Part shown: piece by piece, positions 1 to 5,621 of the stretch
Position numbering within the stretch: position 1 is the first letter of the stretch
Layout of the letters: every line of letters starts with the position of its first letter
From: Deltaproteobacteria bacterium
GTDB lineage: Bacteria; Desulfobacterota; DSM-4660; Desulfatiglandales; HGW-15
Assembly: GCA_016926135.1 (NCBI GenBank)
Contig: JAFGPH010000538.1
Span: 1-5,914 of the forward strand
Direction: 5' to 3'
Length of the DNA: 5,914 bases
Made by a program: the position numbers and the translations under genes
Notes under the pieces: model-generated
Told to the model about the DNA's origin: nothing
What the model saw: the letters and a program-made list of their open reading frames with translations, nothing else
Databases searched by the model: none

Positions 1-771
1 CTACTCCTTTTCCTCCTTTTCCTCGGGCTGGTTTTCGACCTCCGATTCTTCGATGTCCACCTCGGGCAGGCTGCCGATATGGTATTCGATGAGGAGGTTC
101 TCGTCCTCCTCGGACCCCCCGCCGGGCTCCCAGTCCACCTCCCGCCGGGTTCCGAAGCTGGGTGTCCCCCGGCTAAGCATGGATCTTCTCTGGTCCATTT
201 TTTCGAGCTCCCTCTGACAGGGTACACAGAGGGTCGCTTCCGGAAGGATCATCAGGCGCTCCTTGGGAATGGGATTGCCGCACTCCTCGCACAGGCCGAA
301 TTCCTCATCCTTGGAGACCCTCTCGATCAGCAGGTCCACCTTTCGCAGTTCCGCGATCTTTCGTTCTATGAGGCTGTAGTGGCTGTATGCCGAGATCTCG
401 CGCTGGGCGTCATCCACCTCGTCGATGAACTCCCCGGCTGTGAGCTGACCGCTGTATTCACTGCGGCTCTTCCTTAGACGGTCCAGGGTGTCTTTGATCT
501 CCTCCTTCTTCTCCTGGAGGCTTTCGAGAAAGGTGGCACGGAAGTCGGCCTTGCGCCTGGGCGTTACCTGGGTCTTTTTCGGTTCAGCCCGTCTGGGCGT
601 TTTCTCGCGACGAACGTCGGTTTTCTTCACCTGGGCCTTCTTGGGTTTCGGCTTTTTCTTAGGCGGGGCCTTTTTTGTCGAGACCTTCTTTGCGGATGCC
701 TTCTTTGGGAGGACCTTTTTAGCCGTGGTCTTTTTGTCTGTCTTTTTGGCCTTTTTCCTCATGCCGCTCAT
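1..771 (-). CDS. DksA/TraR-family zinc-finger protein with histone-like lysine-rich N-terminus
   Basis: The 256-residue protein ends with a TAG exactly at the window edge. Residues 5-50 form a Lys/Pro/Ala-rich tail with a 10-residue repeat (AKKVxxKKA at 17-25 and 27-35), like histone H1 or AlgP tails. Residues about 78-160 match the DksA coiled-coil hairpin: D117, D120 and A122 (DEVDDA) align with the DxxDxA coiled-coil tip that E. coli DksA inserts into the RNA polymerase secondary channel. A C4 zinc finger follows (C161, C164, C182, C185; CX2CX17CX2C, the same spacing as DksA). The tail after residue 219 is strongly acidic. E. coli DksA has 151 residues, so both tails are additions. The start at 769-771 is chosen because GGAGG lies 11 nt upstream; the second Met (codon 4) is farther from it. 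Family knowledge: DksA-like proteins bind RNA polymerase and tune transcription, often with ppGpp. Inference: the cationic tail may add DNA or RNA binding. The family assignment is secure; the exact role is not. Confidence 0.88.
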   Translation of the reverse strand: MSGMRKKAKKTDKKTTAKKVLPKKASAKKVSTKKAPPKKKPKPKKAQVKKTDVRREKTPRRAEPKKTQVTPRRKADFRATFLESLQEKKEEIKDTLDRLRKSRSEYSGQLTAGEFIDEVDDAQREISAYSHYSLIERKIAELRKVDLLIERVSKDEEFGLCEECGNPIPKERLMILPEATLCVPCQRELEKMDQRRSMLSRGTPSFGTRREVDWEPGGGSEEDENLLIEYHIGSLPEVDIEESEVENQPEEKEEKE

Positions 772-874
772 CGGATCTGAATCCTCCGCCGGTAAAGGCT
801 GGAACCGGACTCAAACGGATTTCATGAGAGGTTTTACAAAGGGAACCGGGGCACTGGCTGAAGATTGTCACGGT

Positions 875-902
875 AAAGTACCCATTTTTTCGGCTTTGTC
901 AA
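875..902 (-). promoter_or_regulatory. Candidate sigma70 promoter for the DksA-like gene
   Basis: On the minus strand an exact -35 TTGACA (897-902) is followed after 16 nt by TACTTT (875-880), a poor -10 that matches TATAAT at three positions. An AT-rich stretch lies just upstream of the -35. The resulting leader would be about 100 nt. The -35 overlaps a short inverted repeat (TTTGT-CA-ACAAA, 895-906). The -35 is convincing and the -10 is weak. Confidence 0.4.
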
Positions 903-948
903 CAAAATAACCCTCCCCATTCCGCTTTTGGCGATCCCACATGAATCC

Positions 949-977
949 TTGATTAATACCCTCGTATTCTCTATACT
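949..977 (+). promoter_or_regulatory. Sigma70-type promoter for the tmk operon
   Basis: The -35 TTGATT (949-954) and -10 TATACT (972-977) are separated by exactly 17 nt. The predicted transcription start near 984 leaves a leader of about 15 nt that still contains the tmk ribosome binding site GGAG (990-993). It is placed back to back with the candidate promoter of the divergent DksA-like gene, with 46 bp between the two -35 boxes, so the two could influence each other. Confidence 0.72.
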
Positions 978-998
978 CCCTCTCACTCTGGAGCCTCT

Positions 999-1652
999 AT
1001 GAGAGCTGGGAAAAAAGGACTGTTCATCACTTTTGAAGGTATTGAGGGGTGTGGAAAAACCACCCAGATCAGACGCTTGGCCAAACGTCTCGGCAGACGG
1101 GGTGTCCCCGTCCTCACGACCAAGGAGCCTGGCGGGACCGCCATCGGGCAGGGCATTCGGAGGATGCTTTTGGATGCCAGGAACAGGCATCTTTCACCTG
1201 TCGCGGAATGGATGCTCTACGCTGCCGACAGGGCCCAGCACGTGGAGGAGGTGATCCGGCCTGCCCTCAGGCAGGGCAAGTGGGTTCTCTGTGACAGATT
1301 TATGGATGCCACAGAGGTCTATCAGGGGTGGGCCAGGGGGCAGGATACGGAGATGATTCGCATCATCAATGAGATTCTCACCGGGGGCATCCGCCCCCGC
1401 CGCACTTTTCTCCTGGATCTTCCCGTGGAGACGGGCCTGAGGAGGGCCTTGAAGCGCAACTTGTCCCCTGCGCAAAGAGGCCAGGATCGTTTTGAACGGG
1501 AACACCTGTCTTTTCACCGCAAGGTGAGAAAGGCCTACCTGCAGCTTGCCCGAAGGGAGCCGGAGCGGTTCATCGTGATTGAGGCGAGTGGAACGCAAGG
1601 GGAGATCGAAGCGGCGATCTGTCGTCATATTGAAGCCCTCCTCCCCCCCTGA
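999..1652 (+). CDS. tmk: Thymidylate kinase (dTMP kinase)
   Basis: The enzyme phosphorylates dTMP to dTDP with ATP in the cytoplasm, on the path to dTTP. At 217 residues it is of usual length. Visible motifs are the P-loop G14-x-x-G-x-G-K20-T21 within FEGIEGCGKTT, the EPGGT motif at 43-47, the DR motif at 99-100 in DRFMDATEVYQG, and a LID region near 152-166 with R153, R160 and R164. The Gly-rich P-loop without an extra basic residue plus a basic LID fits the bacterial type II enzymes. In the DR segment, Ala104 stands where many homologues have Ser. The ATG start is supported by GGAG at 990-993, five nt upstream. It is the first gene of the operon, with holB starting 28 bp downstream. The gene ends CCC CCC TGA within a C7 run, directly before two palindromes. 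Confidence 0.96.
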   Translation: MRAGKKGLFITFEGIEGCGKTTQIRRLAKRLGRRGVPVLTTKEPGGTAIGQGIRRMLLDARNRHLSPVAEWMLYAADRAQHVEEVIRPALRQGKWVLCDRFMDATEVYQGWARGQDTEMIRIINEILTGGIRPRRTFLLDLPVETGLRRALKRNLSPAQRGQDRFEREHLSFHRKVRKAYLQLARREPERFIVIEASGTQGEIEAAICRHIEALLPP

Positions 1653-1669
1653 GGCGCCTCGGGTACCCG
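1643..1669 (+). promoter_or_regulatory. C7 run, tmk stop codon and two adjacent palindromes before holB
   Basis: A run of seven C (1643-1649) gives CCC CCC TGA at the end of tmk. It is followed at once by the perfect palindromes GAGGCGCCTC (1651-1660) and CGGGTACCCG (1660-1669). The first can be extended to a stem of about six pairs from C1648 to G1663 with one wobble pair. There is no T-run, so this is not a terminator. It may shape tmk-holB translational coupling or frameshifting. The sequence elements are certain; any function is inferred. Confidence 0.4.
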
Positions 1670-1680
1670 CAGACGAGATC

Positions 1681-2718
1681 ATGGAGCATTTATCCTTTTC
1701 ACAGATTCTTGGCCAGGATTGGGCCGTTCGATTCCTGAAACAAGTCATCCTGATGGAGAAGATTCCCCACGGCTATCTGTTCGTCGGGATACCGGGGGTG
1801 GGCAAGACCACTACGGCCGTGGCCCTTACACAGGCCATCAACTGCCTCGAACCCGTGAGCGGGGAAGGGTGCGGACGGTGCCGTGCCTGCAAATGGCTGC
1901 GGTCGGGGAATATCGGGGACCTGGTCATCATCCACCCGGAGGGCCAGAGCATCAAGATCGAGAAGATCCGGGACCTGGAGAGGGTGCTCGGTTACAAGCC
2001 CCAGTACGGCCGTTACAGGGTGACTGTGGTGCGCCAGGCTGAGCTGATGACGGAAGAGGCCTCCAATGCCTTTCTGAAGACCCTGGAGGAGCCCCCCCCG
2101 GGGAACATCCTGATCCTGAACGCCTCTGATCCGTCGAAGCTCCTCCCCACCATCGTTTCCCGCTGCCAGAAGGTGAACTTCCGGCCTATTCCCGTGGGAT
2201 TGATCAAGGAGTGGCTGGCAGAGAGGAAAGGGGTGGATGAAGAAAAGGCGTTGCTGCTGGCGAAGCTCTCCGAAGGGAGCCTGGGAAGGGCCCTTCGAAT
2301 GTGGGAGGAGGACTATCTTGGCAGGAGGCGCCGGTACCTGTCGGAGTTTCAGGGCCTTCCGACCCTTTCCGACGAAGAGGTCCTCCGCCTGGCCCTGGCC
2401 ATGCGGGGCAGGGGAAAAAAGGATCAGGGCCCAGGCCCGGAAAGAGGGTCTGCGGAGATTGCCGAGGCATTGAGCCTCTGGAAGACATGGACAAGGGACG
2501 CTCTCCTGCTGAACACAGAGGGACCTGAAGGCCTGCTCATGAATGCGGATTTTCGGGAGGAGTTGAAAAAGACCTTCGGGGGCTCTAGAATAGATGCGCT
2601 GATGGAGGCCTTCCGCCTGCTGGATCAGGCGGAGAAGGATCTGCGTCGGTTCAGGAACCTGGATCTCCTGATGGAGAATCTCCTGCTTGCATTGAAGGGA
2701 TGCATGGGGAAAAGATAG
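1681..2718 (+). CDS. holB: DNA polymerase III subunit delta prime (clamp loader)
   Basis: The protein of 345 residues is the delta prime subunit of the clamp loader that opens and loads the sliding clamp in replication. Residues 4-20 carry the typical start (LSFSQILGQDWAVRFL). Next come a P-loop G36-x-x-G-x-G-K42-T43, a zinc module C55, C64, C67, C70 (CX8CX2CX2C), the LMTEEASNAFLKTLEEPP segment at 122-139, and the SRC motif S160-R161-C162, whose Arg reaches into the neighbouring ATPase site in clamp loaders. Unlike E. coli HolB the P-loop is intact, but the Walker B acid position reads RQAE (R118), so ATP hydrolysis is unlikely. DnaX is less likely because of the length, the Walker B loss and the tmk-ricT context. 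The ATG at 1681 fits the family start. No clear Shine-Dalgarno is seen, so translation is probably coupled to tmk. The open frame extends upstream into tmk. Confidence 0.93.
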   Translation: MEHLSFSQILGQDWAVRFLKQVILMEKIPHGYLFVGIPGVGKTTTAVALTQAINCLEPVSGEGCGRCRACKWLRSGNIGDLVIIHPEGQSIKIEKIRDLERVLGYKPQYGRYRVTVVRQAELMTEEASNAFLKTLEEPPPGNILILNASDPSKLLPTIVSRCQKVNFRPIPVGLIKEWLAERKGVDEEKALLLAKLSEGSLGRALRMWEEDYLGRRRRYLSEFQGLPTLSDEEVLRLALAMRGRGKKDQGPGPERGSAEIAEALSLWKTWTRDALLLNTEGPEGLLMNADFREELKKTFGGSRIDALMEAFRLLDQAEKDLRRFRNLDLLMENLLLALKGCMGKR

Positions 2719-2745
2719 ATCTCACACAGATCTCGCGGAGAACAC

Positions 2746-3573
2746 ATGGGCAAGGTGGTGGATGTTCGGTTTACCAAGTACGGCAGGGTGGGATGCTTTG
2801 ATACGGCGGACTTTGTCCTCCGGAAGGGGGACAAGGTGCTTGTGGAGACGGAGTTCGGTCTGGCCATAGGGGTGGTCTGTTCCGAGCCCAAGAACGGGTC
2901 AAGCCGGGATGTGGAAAAATCTCTGCCCAAGGTGCACAGACAGGCCGGGGAGCAGGACCTGGAGGCCTATGAGCAGAATCGACGGATGGAAAACGAGGTC
3001 CACGTATATTGTTATGAGAAGATCAAGGAAAAGGCCCTCCCCATGAACCTGATCTCTGTGGACCGTCTCTTTGACGGCAGCAAGGTCATGGTCTATTTCA
3101 CGGCCGAGGGAAGGGTCGATTTCAGGGAACTCGTCAAGGACCTCGTACAGAGATTCCGTACAAGGATCGAGATGAGGCAAATCGGGGTGCGCCACCAGGC
3201 CAAGATGGTGGGCGGATTGGGCAATTGCGGGCGCCAGCTTTGCTGCGCCAGCTTCCTGGCCAACTTCGATCCTGTCTCCATCAAGATGGCGAAGGAACAG
3301 AACCTCTCCCTGAACCCGGCCAAGATCTCCGGTATGTGCGGGAGGTTGATGTGCTGCCTCAGTTACGAGTACCACTACTATGAAGCCGCGAAGAAGGGCG
3401 TCCCCAAGGTGGGAAAAAAGGTGAAAACCGTCCACGGCGAAGGGAAGGTCATCCGGCAGAACGTTTTGAGGGGTCGGCTGACGGTCATGCTGGAATCGGG
3501 TGAAGAAAAGGAAATCTCCTATGAGGAGATCACCAGGGGAGAGAACCGGCAGGAGAGGGGGAGCACCCGGTGA
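2746..3573 (+). CDS. ricT: PSP1-domain protein RicT/YaaT-like
   Basis: The 275-residue protein matches the YaaT/RicT family (PSP1 domain), close to the usual length. The N-terminal part (about 1-55) is a small beta-rich segment, the PSP1 region lies about 65-150, and a double cysteine motif follows: C161-x4-C166-C167 and C198-x4-C203-C204, the family signature. Residues about 221-262 form a beta-rich C-terminal segment. In Bacillus subtilis RicT works with RicA and RicF in the Y complex, which carries iron-sulphur clusters and helps RNase Y-dependent mRNA maturation. No RicA or RicF gene is visible here, so the partner and role in this organism are unknown. GGAG (2737-2740) lies five nt before the ATG. 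The gene begins 27 bp after holB, and holB-ricT adjacency is also found in Bacillus. Confidence 0.92.
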   Translation: MGKVVDVRFTKYGRVGCFDTADFVLRKGDKVLVETEFGLAIGVVCSEPKNGSSRDVEKSLPKVHRQAGEQDLEAYEQNRRMENEVHVYCYEKIKEKALPMNLISVDRLFDGSKVMVYFTAEGRVDFRELVKDLVQRFRTRIEMRQIGVRHQAKMVGGLGNCGRQLCCASFLANFDPVSIKMAKEQNLSLNPAKISGMCGRLMCCLSYEYHYYEAAKKGVPKVGKKVKTVHGEGKVIRQNVLRGRLTVMLESGEEKEISYEEITRGENRQERGSTR

Positions 3574-3576
3574 GAA

Positions 3577-3586
3577 AAGGAGGAGG
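3577..3586 (+). promoter_or_regulatory. Strong ribosome binding site for the metG TTG start
   Basis: AAGGAGGAGG lies 10 nt before an in-frame TTG at 3597. It is much stronger than the other Shine-Dalgarno sequences in the operon and falls just after the ricT stop codon. This is the main reason for choosing TTG over the GTG at 3570. Confidence 0.65.
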
Positions 3587-3596
3587 CGATAAAACC

Positions 3597-5507
3597 TTGA
3601 GCGGACGATTCTATGTGACCACACCCATCTACTACGTGAATGCGGAACCTCACCTGGGGCACGCCTATACCACCGTGGTTGCTGATGTGATGGCCCGTTT
3701 CCACAAGCTGGCTTCCCGGGAAACCTACTTCCTTACCGGCACGGACGAACACGGGGACAAGATCGTCAAGGCCGCCGAGTCCTGCGGCCAGCCGGTCCAG
3801 GACCTGGTGGACCGGAACAGCGCACTGTTCAGGGCGCTATGGCCCAGACTCCACATTGAGAACGACGACTTCATCCGGACCACGGAACAAAGGCACCGGG
3901 ACGTGGTGGCGACCATTCTCACCAGGGTGAAGGAGGTCGGAGACATTTACTTCAGCGAGTACGAGGGCCTTTACTGCTTCGGGTGCGAGCGTTTTTACAC
4001 GGAGCGGGAACTGGTGGCCGGGAAGTGTCCCGACCACCAGAGAGAGCCGGAACTGATCAGGGAATCGAATTACTTCTTCCGTATGAGCCAATACCAGGAC
4101 TGGCTCATCGATCATATCCGCCGGAACCCCGATTTCATCCGGCCGGAGAGATACCGAAACGAGGTTCTCTCCTTCCTGAAAGAGCCCCTGGAGGATCTGT
4201 GCATTTCCCGTCCCAAGTCGAGGCTCACCTGGGGGATCACGCTCCCCTTCGACGAAAACTACGTCACCTACGTATGGTTTGATGCCCTGATTAACTACGT
4301 CTCCGCCCTGGGGTTTCCCGGGGGATCGCTCTACCAGAGATTCTGGCCCGTCGCGCAGCACATCGTCGCCAAAGACATCCTGAAGCCCCATGGCATCTAC
4401 TGGCCGTGCATGCTGAAATCCGCGGGGATTGAACCCTACCGTCACCTCAACGTGCACGGATACTGGAACGTCAATGAGGGGAAGATGTCCAAGAGTCTGG
4501 GAAACGTGGTGAAGCCTCTGGAACTGGCGGACATCTATGGTCTGGATGCCTTCCGGTACTTCCTGCTCCGGGAGATGGTATTCGGTCTCGATTCGGAGTT
4601 CAGCGAGGAGGCCCTGGTGGCCCGGATTAATGCCGACCTGGCCAATGACCTGGGGAATCTCCTGGCCAGAAGCCTCACCATGGTCCAGAAGTACTTCCAG
4701 GGGCACGCCCCGGTACCGGGGGATTTGGATGAGGCGGATCGGGAACTGAAGGCGGACGTGTTGGGGTTGATCGACAGATACAGGGATTTCATGGAGGAAC
4801 TGGGCTTCCACAAGGCCCTCATCGCCATATGGGAAGTGATCGGAAAGGTGAACCGCTACATCGTCACCCAGGAACCGTGGGTCCTCGCCAAGTCGAACCG
4901 GGAGCGTTTGTCCACGGTGCTCGGTACGATCATGGAATCCCTGAAGGTGACGGCCGTTCTCCTCCGGCCCTTCATGCCCGGGACCTCCGAAAAGATCCTG
5001 GACTATCTGGGGTTCGAGGAGGCAGGCAGGGACTTGAGCCTGGACGACCTGCGCCGCTGGGGAGAGCAAAGACCCGTCAGGGCCGTCTCGCAGGCCCCAC
5101 ACCTCTTTCCCCGCGTGGAGGGGAAGGGCACGGAAAAGCCCGCGCAGGAGGATGCCTCCAAACCGGCGCCGTCCGGCGGGGATAAGAAGCCAGTCTCGAT
5201 TGAGGCGTTCCGGGACCTGGATCTGAGGATTGGCACCATCAGGAGTGCTGAGGCGATCAAGGGCTCCAAGAAGCTCCTGAAGCTCTTGGTGGATATCGGC
5301 GAGGAGAGGACCGTCGTGGCCGGGATTGCGGGCCACTACCGGCAGGAGGAGCTTGTGGGGAAACAGGTGTTGCTCCTCGCCAATCTCGAACCCGCCAAAC
5401 TGATGGGGGTGGAATCCCGGGGCATGGTCCTGGCGGCCGAGGACAAGAACGGCGTGCACCTGCTCGCACCGGACGGCTCCGCCCTCCCAGGAAGCAAAGT
5501 CAGGTAG
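3597..5507 (+). CDS. metG: Methionine-tRNA ligase with C-terminal tRNA-binding domain
   Basis: The enzyme charges tRNA-Met, including initiator tRNA, with methionine using ATP. From the TTG at 3597 it has 636 residues. The class I HIGH motif is H19-L-G-H22, and the KMSKS motif is intact at 296-300. The connective insertion carries a C127-x2-C130-x13-C144-x2-H147 zinc knuckle. The anticodon-binding helical domain covers roughly 330-500. A charged Pro/Lys-rich linker (about 508-532) leads to a Trbp111/EMAP-like OB-fold (533-636; LDLRIGTI and NLEPAKLMGVESRGM), which aids tRNA binding and dimerisation. TTG is preferred because the protein then begins MSGRFYVTTPIYYVN, as in homologues, with a strong ribosome binding site. 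The alternative GTG at 3570 overlaps the ricT stop as GTGA, has GGGGGAG six nt upstream and would add nine residues. It is the last gene of the operon. Confidence 0.95.
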   Translation: MSGRFYVTTPIYYVNAEPHLGHAYTTVVADVMARFHKLASRETYFLTGTDEHGDKIVKAAESCGQPVQDLVDRNSALFRALWPRLHIENDDFIRTTEQRHRDVVATILTRVKEVGDIYFSEYEGLYCFGCERFYTERELVAGKCPDHQREPELIRESNYFFRMSQYQDWLIDHIRRNPDFIRPERYRNEVLSFLKEPLEDLCISRPKSRLTWGITLPFDENYVTYVWFDALINYVSALGFPGGSLYQRFWPVAQHIVAKDILKPHGIYWPCMLKSAGIEPYRHLNVHGYWNVNEGKMSKSLGNVVKPLELADIYGLDAFRYFLLREMVFGLDSEFSEEALVARINADLANDLGNLLARSLTMVQKYFQGHAPVPGDLDEADRELKADVLGLIDRYRDFMEELGFHKALIAIWEVIGKVNRYIVTQEPWVLAKSNRERLSTVLGTIMESLKVTAVLLRPFMPGTSEKILDYLGFEEAGRDLSLDDLRRWGEQRPVRAVSQAPHLFPRVEGKGTEKPAQEDASKPAPSGGDKKPVSIEAFRDLDLRIGTIRSAEAIKGSKKLLKLLVDIGEERTVVAGIAGHYRQEELVGKQVLLLANLEPAKLMGVESRGMVLAAEDKNGVHLLAPDGSALPGSKVR

Positions 5508-5536
5508 GCAGACGTCTTTCAGGCAGACGGTCTTTC
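5506..5536 (+). repeat. Imperfect tandem 15/16-bp repeat after metG
   Basis: AGGCAGACGTCTTTC (5506-5520) is followed directly by AGGCAGACGGTCTTTC (5521-5536), identical except for one extra G. Each unit contains a small dyad (AGACGTCT; AGAC-G-GTCT). The first unit includes the last two bases of the metG stop codon. It looks like a local duplication; a binding site is possible but unsupported. Confidence 0.7.
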
Positions 5537-5564
5537 CCTCTGGTTCAGGGGGTCTCCCTTCCTT
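5536..5564 (+). terminator. Weak hairpin, possible metG operon terminator
   Basis: CCCTCTG (5536-5542) can pair with CAGGGGG (5546-5552) through a GTT loop with one U-G pair. A pyrimidine-rich tract without a true T-run follows (TCTCCCTTCCTT). It is in the expected place between metG and the next promoter, but it lacks the U-tract of a normal intrinsic terminator. Confidence 0.25.
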
Positions 5565-5591
5565 GACACCTCTCACCTGCTCCCCTATACT
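5563..5591 (+). promoter_or_regulatory. Near-consensus sigma70 promoter for the methylase gene
   Basis: A perfect -35 TTGACA (5563-5568) and -10 TATACT (5586-5591) stand 17 nt apart. The -10 is the same hexamer as in the tmk promoter. Transcription should start near 5598, giving a leader of about 24 nt before the ATG at 5622. This marks a transcription unit separate from the tmk-metG operon and suggests strong constitutive expression. Confidence 0.75.
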
Positions 5592-5621
5592 TCATCGGTG
5601 ACGGAGGCTGCGGGTGGCGAG

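Noticed and set aside
79..477. A plus-strand frame of 132 codons opposite the zinc-finger region
   Set aside because: It lies opposite the conserved coiled-coil and C4 zinc finger, which explain the sequence.
872..890. The hairpin GGTA-AAG-TACC followed by a T-run as a plus-strand terminator
   Set aside because: The stem has only four pairs, and no plus-strand gene lies upstream to be terminated; the AT-rich run fits the minus-strand promoter spacer better.
488..910. A plus-strand frame that looks like a Phe-rich membrane protein
   Set aside because: The Phe, Leu and Ala runs are the mirror of lysine codons in the DksA-like tail; it is not a real membrane protein.
1579..1680. An N-terminal extension of holB beginning at TTG or GTG inside tmk
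   Set aside because: The extra residues are basic and Pro-rich, lie in the tmk coding region and lack family similarity. The ATG at 1681 matches the usual delta prime start. The open frame is kept only as part of the frameshift finding.
1681..2718. holB as DnaX (gamma/tau)
   Set aside because: The protein is too short, Walker B is degenerate, and the tmk-ricT context and zinc spacing suit delta prime.
2717..2734. Direct repeat AGATCTC before ricT
   Set aside because: Seven bases twice in 18 nt is expected by chance and has no clear link to the start signals.
2899..3624. A 241-codon minus-strand frame opposite ricT
   Set aside because: It is antisense to an intact RicT family gene, with no motif or plausible ribosome binding site recognised.
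3837..5576. A 579-codon open frame on the minus strand opposite metG
   Set aside because: It is a codon-bias shadow of a clearly coding GC-rich gene. The translation shows no recognisable domain, and metG is intact with all its motifs.
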